From the NCBI RefSeq assembly GCF_000332455.1, contig NZ_AOGY02000069.1, positions 62,001 to 126,000 of the forward strand: 64,000 nt of DNA, in the 5' to 3' direction. How positions within the stretch are numbered: the first letter of the stretch is position 1; every line of letters begins with the position of its first letter. This DNA comes from Leptospira vanthielii serovar Holland str. Waz Holland = ATCC 700522. GTDB taxonomy: Bacteria; Spirochaetota; Leptospiria; Leptospirales; Leptospiraceae. Of this stretch, positions 46,046 to 54,370 are shown piece by piece. Under the pieces are notes generated by a model. It searched no databases, had not been told where the DNA came from, and worked only from the letters and a program-made list of their open reading frames with translations. The translations under genes and the position numbers were made by a program.

Positions 46046-47205
46046 ACATACGTTTCCAAAAAGTCGACAGATTGAGCCAATATTTTTAGATCGATTTCAT
46101 GTATTTCTCGAGGTTCGCCAATACCAGCTAACAACGTTATCGTGAGCCTACCACCCAAATGTTCTCTAAACTCCTGCAATCCTAAGTATAAATTTTCTTT
46201 TGCATTCGCTGATAACTCTGGGTGGTAAATAACAAACCCAAGTTTTTTTAAAAGGGATAAGATTCTATCCTTATCCTCTTTCGGCAAAAAACCTTTTTGA
46301 TAAGAATACACCGTATCTAACGCCATTCCAATGGCAACGGCTTCTCCATGTCTGAGAGAGAACTTAGTTAGATATTCTAATTTATGAGCCGCCCAATGTC
46401 CAAAATCCAAAGGACGAGAAGATCCAAATTCAAAAGGATCTCCGTTAGCAATATGGTCTATGTGGAGTTCGGCACAGCGGTGAATCAGATAAGACATCTT
46501 TTCCAAATTACGACTTTGTAAAAAGTAAACATTGGATTCAATCCAATGGAAAAAATCCCTATCTTTAATTAGGGAAACTTTGATTGCTTCTGCCATCCCG
46601 GAGCGCCAATCACGATCATCCAAACTTTCTAAAAACTGCAGGTCATTAAACACGGCAACAGGTGGCGCAAACGTTCCTAGGAAATTTTTTTTACCTTGGT
46701 GGTTGATACTATTTTTGACTCCCACACCAGAATCATTTTGAGAAAGTACGGTTGTCGGAATGCGAATCAATCGAATGCCTCGGTGAGATACAGCAGCCAC
46801 ATACCCAACCAAATCAAGGATGGCTCCTCCCCCAATAGCGACTATATAAGAATGTCGATCAATGCCATAAGTATCTACGGCTTCCACTAAAGATTCCCAA
46901 AGTATCGGATTGTTTTTACATTCTTCCCCGCCAGGAATGACCATAATATTTCCTGTTAGCTGGACAACAGAGCCAAATCCATGGAAGTAAGTTTTTATTT
47001 CAGTCATTAAATTTGGATAGTGTAATGTAAGTCCCTCATCGAGAACCACCAAAGCTTTTTTGATAGCTCCCTCTTTTTGTTCTGAGATTAAAAAATTACG
47101 CAAACTGGGATTCGTTAGATGAAAGATCCCCTTTGTAAACTGAACTGTATATCGGTAAGGAACTTGGAACTCAGAAGAAATAGGTGATAAAGAATCTTCA
47201 AACAT
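46042..47205 (-). CDS. eboD: EboD: 3-dehydroquinate synthase-like cyclase
   Basis: A sugar-phosphate cyclase of about 387 residues. The NAD site GGGAILDLVGYVAAVSHRG and the loop TTVLSQNDSGVGVK correspond to the DHQS motifs (DSSVGGK becomes DSGVGVK). Metal ligands are kept: Glu in GMAEAIKVSLI, His in LDFGHWAAHKLE, His in RHGEAVAIGM. It may cyclise a phosphorylated ketose such as DAHP, sedoheptulose 7-phosphate or another substrate; residues outside the core differ from AroB, so it is unlikely to be the shikimate enzyme. Start at ATG 47205, 8 nt after the eboC stop and behind an AGGG site; an upstream start at 47265 would lie inside eboC. Confidence 0.9.
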   Translation of the reverse strand: MFEDSLSPISSEFQVPYRYTVQFTKGIFHLTNPSLRNFLISEQKEGAIKKALVVLDEGLTLHYPNLMTEIKTYFHGFGSVVQLTGNIMVIPGGEECKNNPILWESLVEAVDTYGIDRHSYIVAIGGGAILDLVGYVAAVSHRGIRLIRIPTTVLSQNDSGVGVKNSINHQGKKNFLGTFAPPVAVFNDLQFLESLDDRDWRSGMAEAIKVSLIKDRDFFHWIESNVYFLQSRNLEKMSYLIHRCAELHIDHIANGDPFEFGSSRPLDFGHWAAHKLEYLTKFSLRHGEAVAIGMALDTVYSYQKGFLPKEDKDRILSLLKKLGFVIYHPELSANAKENLYLGLQEFREHLGGRLTITLLAGIGEPREIHEIDLKILAQSVDFLETYV

Positions 47206-47213
47206 ATACAACC

Positions 47214-48080
47214 CTAGGTAACAGAAAAGGTTTTTGCTAAAACCAAAGAAAGAGGTAATAAACAAAGGATAACGAGAGCTACAGGAAAAAATCCAAAACT
47301 TGCCGCAAAGGATGCATTCAGAAGGATCAGTGTAATCACACCCATCTTCACCGCCTTACCAATCATAGGTCCTATCGGATTGTGGTAGGCACGATACAAA
47401 GGGGGAAACACCATCCCCAGATGTAGGAAAACAAAAGGGGTATTCAAGAGTATATTCCCCAAACGAAAAGATAAAAATGACATACAAAGAAAAACGGTTA
47501 GATAAAAAACACCCGCTAAAACTAGAGAAGTTTTTTTCCCACCATGGACTTCGCCCCGACTGATCATTGTTATGGCAGAGATATATAAAATCGGAAGTAG
47601 AGAAAGGGAAAGTTCGGAAATGTTGATTTCAGATACCAAACTCATTCCAAGAATCAAATTGCCTCCGCGACACATCCCCATCACGATTGGACCAAAAACA
47701 GAATGATGTTTCGCCAAACGATTGTAAGTAAGAATTAGGATAACAATACCAGCGGCAATCCATCCACTTTGTATTTGGTATAAAAATGCAAAACCCGTCC
47801 CTAATCCTAATAACAAACTCCCAAAAATCAAAGCAGATAGTTTGGACACCTTCCCACTGGGAATCGGCCGTTCTGGTCTTTCTTTTGAATCAATTGGTAC
47901 ATCAAAAAAATCATTCAGGACCACACCTCCGCCATACAATCCGATAGTGGAAAGTAGAAGAAAAACGGGAGTATTGTCAGTCCAAACAAAACCGACAATC
48001 GCCATACCAGCAAGAATATCAGCAAGAGCTGTCACTACATTTGCAGGTCGAAGTAAAGTAATGTATGCTTTTACATTCAT
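47214..48080 (-). CDS. eboC: EboC: UbiA-like prenyltransferase
   Basis: An integral membrane prenyltransferase of 288 residues with about eight to nine helices. The first Asp-rich motif, NDFFDVPID (56-64) followed by RPERPIPSG (68-76), is intact. The expected second Asp-rich motif is replaced by SRGEVHGGKK, a feature of this subfamily. It would attach an isoprenoid chain to the product of EboD/EboE, giving a lipophilic compound. The ATG at 48080 follows directly on the eboB stop, without a gap. Donor and acceptor are unknown. Confidence 0.92.
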   Translation of the reverse strand: MNVKAYITLLRPANVVTALADILAGMAIVGFVWTDNTPVFLLLSTIGLYGGGVVLNDFFDVPIDSKERPERPIPSGKVSKLSALIFGSLLLGLGTGFAFLYQIQSGWIAAGIVILILTYNRLAKHHSVFGPIVMGMCRGGNLILGMSLVSEINISELSLSLLPILYISAITMISRGEVHGGKKTSLVLAGVFYLTVFLCMSFLSFRLGNILLNTPFVFLHLGMVFPPLYRAYHNPIGPMIGKAVKMGVITLILLNASFAASFGFFPVALVILCLLPLSLVLAKTFSVT

Positions 48081-49109
48081 CTATTGAATCAGGAGAGAAT
48101 TTTTGTTAGTCACTGGTTGTTGGCCACCGCGAAGTATGGAGTTGCCATGAAACTTGGCATTCGGATCTGGTTGGAACTCTACTTCAAAGTCGGTTACATC
48201 GATTTGGCCACTTTTTGCAAAGGCATCAATGGCATTTTGGTAAGTGACCATTCGAATCACTTCGGAAGGAATCCCTCTTTGTTTCATAAGAGCTGCGGTT
48301 TTTGGAATCGCCAGTGGATCTGAGATTCCCCAATCGGCACTCGAATTGATCATGATCCTATCTGAACCATATTTTTCGACAACGGCCACCATCCTCTCAT
48401 TACCCATCTTAGTAAACGGATAAATAGTAAAGGCTGCCCAAAAACCTTGATCTAACACTGATTTCATGGTCTCTTCGTTATTGTGATCCACAACCACCCA
48501 AGAAGGATCAAGCCCATGTTCCAATGCGATTGACATACTCCTTTCGGTTCCTCTTTTTTTATCACGATGTGGTGTATGGATTTGGACTGGTAATTTTGCT
48601 TTTTTTGCAAGTTCCAATTGTAAACGATAGTATTTTTCTTCTAGTGGAGTTTGGTCATCAAAACCAATCTCTCCAATGCCAACGACACCTTCTTTAAAAG
48701 CAAACAAAGGTAATATCTCCATGACCTCTTCCGCAAGACGTTCGTTATTTGCTTCTCTTGAATTCAAACCCATGGTGCAATAATGTTTAATTCCAAATTG
48801 AGAAGATCTAAACCTTTCCCAACCAACAAGGCTACTGTAATAGTCCTTAAAACTAGCAAGTCCCGTCCTTGGTTGGCCCACCCAAAAAGCAGGTTCAATG
48901 ATCGCAACAATTCCTGCTTTTGCCATCATCTGATAGTCGTCCGTGGTTCTTGATACCATGTGGATATGTGGGTCGAAGAATCGCATACCTTGGATTAGGT
49001 TTTGGTAGTCCTCCCACAACAAATCTCTGTGAGTCGGTAAATCTTCGGATGAATGGTTAGATTCAAAATGTGAGGGATTCTTTGATGGTTCGTTTTGGTT
49101 TTGGCACAT
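48081..49109 (-). CDS. eboB: EboB: TatD-like metal-dependent hydrolase
   Basis: A 342-residue amidohydrolase-fold protein. The metal-binding set is visible in order: FDPHIHMVSRTTDDY (HxH, about 45-59), VGIGEIGFD (Glu), LPVQIHTPHRD (His), WVVVDHNNEET (His) and MINSSADWGISDP (Asp). TatD relatives are nucleases or hydrolases; in ebo clusters the substrate is unknown. An extra charged N-terminal tail (1-35) and a C-terminal extension set it apart from TatD proper. The start lies 7 nt after the eboA stop. Confidence 0.92.
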   Translation of the reverse strand: MCQNQNEPSKNPSHFESNHSSEDLPTHRDLLWEDYQNLIQGMRFFDPHIHMVSRTTDDYQMMAKAGIVAIIEPAFWVGQPRTGLASFKDYYSSLVGWERFRSSQFGIKHYCTMGLNSREANNERLAEEVMEILPLFAFKEGVVGIGEIGFDDQTPLEEKYYRLQLELAKKAKLPVQIHTPHRDKKRGTERSMSIALEHGLDPSWVVVDHNNEETMKSVLDQGFWAAFTIYPFTKMGNERMVAVVEKYGSDRIMINSSADWGISDPLAIPKTAALMKQRGIPSEVIRMVTYQNAIDAFAKSGQIDVTDFEVEFQPDPNAKFHGNSILRGGQQPVTNKNSLLIQ

Positions 49110-49116
49110 AGAAATT

Positions 49117-49971
49117 TTATTCGGGTATGGACTCTAATTTAGACCAATCCAACTCTCCATTTTGTATCGATAATTTTAAGTCTGGGTATTTCGATAATAA
49201 CGAATGAACCTGGGGATTTGTAGATTCAAAACAAACAATTGCTGCAACTTCCCTTTCCGTTTTCAGTTCAGATGCAAATAACCTTATGAGTTTGGGAGAC
49301 ATCGATTCATCTGCAAAGGGAGCCACAAGTCTCCAAATTTGGAGAGGCATTTTTCGACCAGCAGCCGTACGTTCACTGATAAAATCAGAAACGGCAACTG
49401 CGAGTTCTTTGTTTTTTCGCCTTTCGATTCCGTAAATCCAGTGAATTGGTTTTCCATTAAAAATTGTTTTTAATACAAGTTGGTTCCACGCAAGTTCTGG
49501 AAAATAAAGTTCTGGATAAGGATTTAATAGTGCAATGGCATCAAATACAAATCCCATATTGGAGCGCACTGCATCCGTGGCCCTTGGCAACCATTCCCAG
49601 GGATAAGGAAGAAGTGGCAATGCTGAATACAAAGCAACAAGCTCATTTAACTCTGCTGTGTCAAATAGGGTATCTATATTTTTAATAAACTGTTCTTTGT
49701 CCTGCGCAGGAAGATGCAACAACAACCAAACGCGCGATAATCGAATCAAATTCCAACCATCCACTTGAAATCCAACCTGATGGGGGATCAAACTTCCCTT
49801 AGATTTAGAATCATAAGTAACAATCTTTTTTGATAAAAATCGAGGTGCCGCCACAAATGCGGTCATCAAATCCAAAACATTTGATTGGACTTTTTTTTCT
49901 AACCACTCGCGTTCTTTTTCCGTGGTTTGTTCAAAAAGGAATTGAGTTAAATTTGTGGGAATGTCTATCAT
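49117..49971 (-). CDS. eboA: EboA-domain protein
   Basis: First gene of the ebo operon; 284 residues from ATG 49971. The EboA signature spans most of the protein: LIRLSRVWLLLHLP, ALYSALPLLPYPWEWLPRA, VFDAIALLNPYPELYFPE, AWNQLVLKTIF and FISERTAAGRKMPLQIWRL. The protein is all-helical in appearance without membrane segments or known catalytic residues, perhaps a scaffold for the pathway. A TTG at 50061 could extend it by 30 residues. The region upstream to 50182 is a divergent promoter region shared with the DUF1415 gene. Function unknown. Confidence 0.9.
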   Translation of the reverse strand: MIDIPTNLTQFLFEQTTEKEREWLEKKVQSNVLDLMTAFVAAPRFLSKKIVTYDSKSKGSLIPHQVGFQVDGWNLIRLSRVWLLLHLPAQDKEQFIKNIDTLFDTAELNELVALYSALPLLPYPWEWLPRATDAVRSNMGFVFDAIALLNPYPELYFPELAWNQLVLKTIFNGKPIHWIYGIERRKNKELAVAVSDFISERTAAGRKMPLQIWRLVAPFADESMSPKLIRLFASELKTEREVAAIVCFESTNPQVHSLLSKYPDLKLSIQNGELDWSKLESIPE

Positions 49972-50181
49972 AAGAATCTGATAATTGAAAACTTCTGACG
50001 CAGACGTCACTTCGTAAATCAAATATTCGATTCCCAACTCTCTTTCCAAAACAATTGTCAAATTTTAATGATGATTTCCTTAAAATAAAAATCGAAGGTT
50101 CATAACTTAGATTACATTCGTTTCCATTTAATGGATATTGGTAATTCGGTATATTTCGAAAACAAAAAGGAAATTCTCTGA

Positions 50182-50739
50182 ATGTCCACGGAAAGAGATC
50201 TAACAAACGAAGAAGAAATTTTATTCAAAACCAAAGAATGGGTTTTAAAATCTGTGATCGGACTCAATCTATGTCCTTTTGCAAAACCCACATACCAAGC
50301 GAATACAATTCGTTATATTGTGAGTGACTCAAAAACAAAAAAAGAATTACTCATCCATCTAGAATCAGAATTACAATTTCTAAAAGAAACCGATCCTCTC
50401 ATCACCGAAACCACCCTCCTGATTCATCCTTATGTTCTGGAGAATTTTTTAGACCAAAATGATTTTTTAGACGATACCGATTTTCTCTTAAATCGATTGG
50501 ATTTAGATGGCATCATTCAGATTGCAAATTTCCATCCGCAGTTTCAGTTTGCAGAAAATAAGATAGACGACATAACCAACTTCGTTGGCCGATCCCCATA
50601 CCAAACATTACATTTGTTACGTGAAGATAGCATCAGTCGCATTGTTGACTCTCATCCAAATATTGACAGTATTTTTGAAAACAACAGAAAAACGTTAAAG
50701 AATCTAGGACATGTAGGCTGGAAGAAACTAGAACCCTGA
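50182..50739 (+). CDS. DUF1415 family protein
   Basis: A 185-residue cytoplasmic protein with the DUF1415 signature: WVLKSVIGLNLCPFAK near the N-terminus (about 24-39), then IANFHPQFQFAEN and FVGRSPYQTLHLLREDS toward the C-terminus. The biochemical role of the family is unknown. AAGGAAA (50167-50173) is a good ribosome site for ATG 50182. The gene is divergent from eboA with about 200 nt between starts, so the two could share regulatory DNA, but no strong palindrome was seen there. Confidence 0.88.
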   Translation: MSTERDLTNEEEILFKTKEWVLKSVIGLNLCPFAKPTYQANTIRYIVSDSKTKKELLIHLESELQFLKETDPLITETTLLIHPYVLENFLDQNDFLDDTDFLLNRLDLDGIIQIANFHPQFQFAENKIDDITNFVGRSPYQTLHLLREDSISRIVDSHPNIDSIFENNRKTLKNLGHVGWKKLEP

Positions 50740-50868
50740 ATAAGGTGTTCCAACCTGCTAAATAAATAATTTCTTCCATAAAAAACTAGGATTCCCACTA
50801 ACTAATAAATATTAGATTTGAATGTTGTAACGATCTGTATCCACTGGCTCAAACATAGGTGGTATCAA

Positions 50869-52689
50869 ATGTACGTTCGCAATCATCGGATCATTATAGG
50901 CCTTATTTCGCTCGGGATTTTCCTATCGCCTTTGGCAGCAGAGTTGGACGCACAGTTCATCACTCCTGTTAAAAAAGAAGTTCCTGAAACTCCACAACCT
51001 CCTCCTACGCCACCACCGCCCCCTCCTCCTCCAGAAGAGCCGGCAGAATACGTGAGCCCGATGAAAGGCAATTTAACGGGGGAATATTTAAAAAGCCTGC
51101 AAGTCACCGCCAAACAAAGAAAGGCGCTACAAGAGAATACAAATCTTTGGTTTGCTGATCGTTTCCGAGTTGGTTTGGGTATCCGACCGAAAGCTGATTC
51201 ACTTTATAATACTGACTTTGACAAATCAACACCTGACAATCGCAATACGGTAAGTAACCAAACACAATTTTATCTCATTGGGGATTTATCTCCAAACATT
51301 GCCTTTAAGTTAACCCTTCAGGATGTTCGACTTTGGGGCGGAGAAATCGTTAATGGATCTTCCGACCAAAAGTTAGGCGTAATTCCCAATTCCGGAAATT
51401 TAGTCGATACCACCAAACAAAAAGAAGTTCCTCTTAATAATTATACAGGCTTTCGGGAAGCATTTTTGGATTTAAAAACTACCAATCAAATGTTCCGAGT
51501 AAGAACGGGACGCCAAATCCTAGACTACGGGGACGGAAGGATTGTAGGTTCCAGAAACGATAGTTTGAATGGAAACTCGTTTGATGCCATTCGAACTACC
51601 ATTACCATTCAAAAACAAAGTTTAGATTTTTTTGGTGCCATCATTGGATCGGAAAATAATTCCAATAGTATGGTTTCCAACAATTCTACTCGTGTTGGCG
51701 GAACGGGAAATGCCTCTTACTATGGTGCTCATTATGGATTCAAACCCTGGGAATGGTTAGGAATTGAATTGTATAACTTCACACTTTATAAACAAAAACA
51801 AAAAGCCACAAATACAACAGTCAATTATGGTTCGGACATTTATTACCGAGGACCAGACCAACTCAACACTTCAGGATTCCGCCTAACAAATCGTACAAAA
51901 GGAAATATGATCGCAAGCGAAACCGGGATTGACTGGATGGTCGAAGCCGCTTGGCAAACTGGATTTACAGGCGAACGAGTCTCACCTGATTGGCTAAACC
52001 AAACCGGCACCTACTCAACCGATAAAAAAACAGGACAGGCACCGCCTCTTTCTTCACCTGTCCAATACAAATCAAACATTGTTGCCGTCCAATTAGGATA
52101 CACTCCAGTAAAAGAGTTTCGGATTGGAGTTCAATATGTCCAGGCCTCTGGAGATCCCAATCGAAATGACGGAAGTGTAGGTACTTACAATCCGCTATTT
52201 GCCACAAGAAGGATGGCCGGTGGAGGACTACCTTTCGCCGGTAATGGTAACTCGGGAATGGTTTTCTGGCAAAACATCAAAGACTATTCAATCAACATAA
52301 AATATGAATCTGCCAAATGGGGAACTTTTATTCTAAACCCTCACTGGTATTATAAAGTTAAACTTCAAGATGGTTACTACGATAACAACAATTATGTGGC
52401 CGGAAGTAAGGCTACAGGAGAAACCGCCTCTACAGAAGACTATTATAACACGGAAGCTTATAATCCTAATCGGCCCAAACTAGGAAGGCATGTAGCAACG
52501 GAAATTAACTTTATATATATTGTTACACCTTTTGAAAATGTTTCGTTCTGGTTTGGAGCCAGTTCCCTCTATGCTGGAGAAGCTATTCGAAATCAAAAGA
52601 ACAATCCGTATGAGACAGATCCATACCATAGATACGATTTAAAACCTAACTCTAGCTATTTTACAATCCAGAGTGTGTTTGCAATTTAG
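50869..52689 (+). CDS. Outer-membrane porin, alginate-export (AlgE-like) family, proline-rich N-terminal linker
   Basis: A 606-residue outer-membrane barrel candidate. ATG 50869 with AGGTGG 6 nt upstream opens a signal peptide (IIIGLISLGIFLSPLAA). A proline-rich linker (PPPTPPPPPPPP) and a short helical segment precede the barrel, which begins with RFRVGLGIRPKADSLYN and runs as alternating aromatic strands to the C-terminus (FENVSFWFGA, final FTIQSVFAI). The alginate-export domain fits length and opening strand; substrate unknown. A paralogous remnant lies at 4831-5127. A terminator follows. A TTG at 50818 would only add residues ahead of the signal peptide. Confidence 0.82.
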   Translation: MYVRNHRIIIGLISLGIFLSPLAAELDAQFITPVKKEVPETPQPPPTPPPPPPPPEEPAEYVSPMKGNLTGEYLKSLQVTAKQRKALQENTNLWFADRFRVGLGIRPKADSLYNTDFDKSTPDNRNTVSNQTQFYLIGDLSPNIAFKLTLQDVRLWGGEIVNGSSDQKLGVIPNSGNLVDTTKQKEVPLNNYTGFREAFLDLKTTNQMFRVRTGRQILDYGDGRIVGSRNDSLNGNSFDAIRTTITIQKQSLDFFGAIIGSENNSNSMVSNNSTRVGGTGNASYYGAHYGFKPWEWLGIELYNFTLYKQKQKATNTTVNYGSDIYYRGPDQLNTSGFRLTNRTKGNMIASETGIDWMVEAAWQTGFTGERVSPDWLNQTGTYSTDKKTGQAPPLSSPVQYKSNIVAVQLGYTPVKEFRIGVQYVQASGDPNRNDGSVGTYNPLFATRRMAGGGLPFAGNGNSGMVFWQNIKDYSINIKYESAKWGTFILNPHWYYKVKLQDGYYDNNNYVAGSKATGETASTEDYYNTEAYNPNRPKLGRHVATEINFIYIVTPFENVSFWFGASSLYAGEAIRNQKNNPYETDPYHRYDLKPNSSYFTIQSVFAI

Positions 52690-52718
52690 TTTTTTTAGAA
52701 AATCTTTTTATAGTTTTT

Positions 52719-52750
52719 AACCCAGAGTGCGGCATACCGCACTGGGTTTT
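52719..52750 (+). terminator. Rho-independent terminator of the porin gene
   Basis: AACCCA-GA-GTGCGG (52719-52732), loop CATA, CCGCACTGGGTT (52737-52748): a 12-bp stem with a 2-nt bulge, followed by a T-rich stretch (TTTTGTTTG). Confidence 0.85.
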
Positions 52751-52838
52751 GTTTGTATCTGGTTTTCTTAACATTTATTGTTGACGTTTCTACTGAAATC
52801 TCGATTTCTAATATGAACTAACAAAAATCAGGACAAAA

Positions 52839-53522
52839 ATGAGAACACTTGCCATACTCACTCTCGCAATCACATTGTTCAATTGCAGAATCAAACCAGA
52901 TATTTTACCAAATTCCTCCAACCAATCATCTGCAATCGCATTTGAACTCATAATCCCTAAAACTTTAATGGGCCATTTTTACCCAGAAAGGGTTTTGTTA
53001 GTCAAACTTGACAAATCGAAAAAGAATATTAGTGAATTACAAATAATTGAAACGAATTTTTTCTCACAAAGACGTTATTATGTTTTGAATATTGAACCAG
53101 GTGATTATGCTTTTGTCGGTGCACACGTTCACGAAAAAGACGTTCAGACGCAAAAAGAAGCAAATATTTATTACATATTGGATCGGCAAAATCTTGAAAA
53201 ATCAAAATTCACAGTCAAACCAAACCAAATCCTAATATTAGGGAAGTATGTAGTAGATTTCAATAAAACAGCCTTGGAATTAGATCCTGACATGGACAAC
53301 GTTGGAGAATCCATTATTGGAAGTTTTAAAACAAGTTTAACTGCTAAAATAGGTGCTGCCATTATCTCCACAGTCTTAACCGGTGGTGCTGACCAAACAG
53401 ATACTTCTGGTTATGCTGGCTTTAAAGAAATCAATCAGAGCACAGAAATGATTGAGGAAATTAAAAAACAAACAAAATTGGATTTAGAGGAAACAAGGTG
53501 GTCCTCAATTCCAATTCAATAA
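52839..53522 (+). CDS. Uncharacterised lipoprotein
   Basis: A 227-residue protein with signal peptide MRTLAILTLAITLFNC ending in a spirochaetal lipobox (Cys16). The mature part shows a beta-rich segment (RYYVLNIEPGDYAFVGAHVH, the pattern of a small carboxypeptidase-regulatory-like fold) and a Gly/Ala-rich helix (LTAKIGAAIISTVLTGGADQ) that may be amphipathic or membrane-associated. No catalytic motif. It lies between the porin terminator and the convergent TetR gene with only 20 nt to the latter. Function unknown. Confidence 0.72.
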   Translation: MRTLAILTLAITLFNCRIKPDILPNSSNQSSAIAFELIIPKTLMGHFYPERVLLVKLDKSKKNISELQIIETNFFSQRRYYVLNIEPGDYAFVGAHVHEKDVQTQKEANIYYILDRQNLEKSKFTVKPNQILILGKYVVDFNKTALELDPDMDNVGESIIGSFKTSLTAKIGAAIISTVLTGGADQTDTSGYAGFKEINQSTEMIEEIKKQTKLDLEETRWSSIPIQ

Positions 53523-53542
53523 AAATTTGACCAAATCTCTGT

Positions 53543-54241
53543 TCATTTAATTAAATGAGGAGGTTTGTCTAAACCATCTAAAATTAAATCTAAACCAAAA
53601 TCAAACTTATGGAGTCCATTGTATTTTCCTGATATCACCTCTTTGGTTAAATTGCTGAGATAAGGATAGGGACTTGATTCCAAAGTTGGCAAAAATCCTT
53701 CTGCTTTTTCTGCATACTCATCAGGTTGGAATGGAAAATTCAATTCTTGTAATATAAAACCATAAGTATGGCTATCGATTGTATTGATAATGTGGTCGGC
53801 AGCTTGTAACGAAAATCCAGCGGAATGGAGACATCCAAGTGTAGCATCAAAGTAAGATAACATTGCTTTCCCTGTGTTGATTCGAGATACAATCAACATG
53901 GGGACCCAGGGATGTAAAACCAGGATTTCACGAGCAGACCTTGCTCTTTTTTTCATTTCCCTTTTCCAATCACCACCTATCCTTGGTAACGTGATCTTTG
54001 AAACCACTAAATCCACCATTTCAGCCAAAAGTTCATCTTTGTTTTTCAGATGATTGTATAAAGACATCGCTTCGACACCCAACCGAAGTGCCAAGTTTCG
54101 CATCGACAACTCTTCCAATCCAGACTCATCAGCAAGTTGGATCGCCACCTTCAAAACAAGTTCTTTCGAGAGAGTCTTTCGTTTTTTTACGTTAGCTTTT
54201 TTGAGATTTTTGCTTGGTTTATTGCTCTTTTTTTTATCCAT
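53543..54241 (-). CDS. TetR-family regulator (TetR_C-type)
   Basis: A 232-residue repressor from ATG 54241, behind GGGAGAGG. A lysine-rich tail (1-22) precedes the HTH, VLKVAIQLADESGLEELSMR then NLALRLGVEAMSLYNHLKNK. The ligand domain contains WVPMLIVSRINTG and FDFGLDLILDGL, the style of the tetracycline-repressor C-terminal branch. It is divergent from the MDR oxidoreductase gene, and an ACTTACA-G-TGTAAGT palindrome lies in that promoter, so it probably represses the oxidoreductase. A longer frame to 54355 would cross that operator and is rejected. Confidence 0.9.
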   Translation of the reverse strand: MDKKKSNKPSKNLKKANVKKRKTLSKELVLKVAIQLADESGLEELSMRNLALRLGVEAMSLYNHLKNKDELLAEMVDLVVSKITLPRIGGDWKREMKKRARSAREILVLHPWVPMLIVSRINTGKAMLSYFDATLGCLHSAGFSLQAADHIINTIDSHTYGFILQELNFPFQPDEYAEKAEGFLPTLESSPYPYLSNLTKEVISGKYNGLHKFDFGLDLILDGLDKPPHLIK

Positions 54242-54321
54242 ATTACTTGGCCTCTCCCTTGTATCATAAAATCCACTATAAATCCATTCTAAAAAACAAA
54301 ACAGATAAGAAATAAATTTCA

Positions 54322-54350
54322 TTGACATACTTACAGTGTAAGTGTAAAAC
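54322..54350 (+). promoter_or_regulatory. MDR oxidoreductase promoter with TetR operator
   Basis: TTGACA (54322-54327), 17-nt spacer, TAAAAC (54345-54350). The palindrome ACTTACA-G-TGTAAGT (54329-54343) fills the spacer. A CAGGAG ribosome site (54357-54362) follows. Binding in the spacer would block RNA polymerase. Confidence 0.7.
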
Positions 54351-54370
54351 TCCAATCAGGAGTAAAACGA

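Noticed and set aside
50883..51113. Glycine-rich minus-strand frame
   Set aside because: It is the complement of the proline codons in the porin linker.
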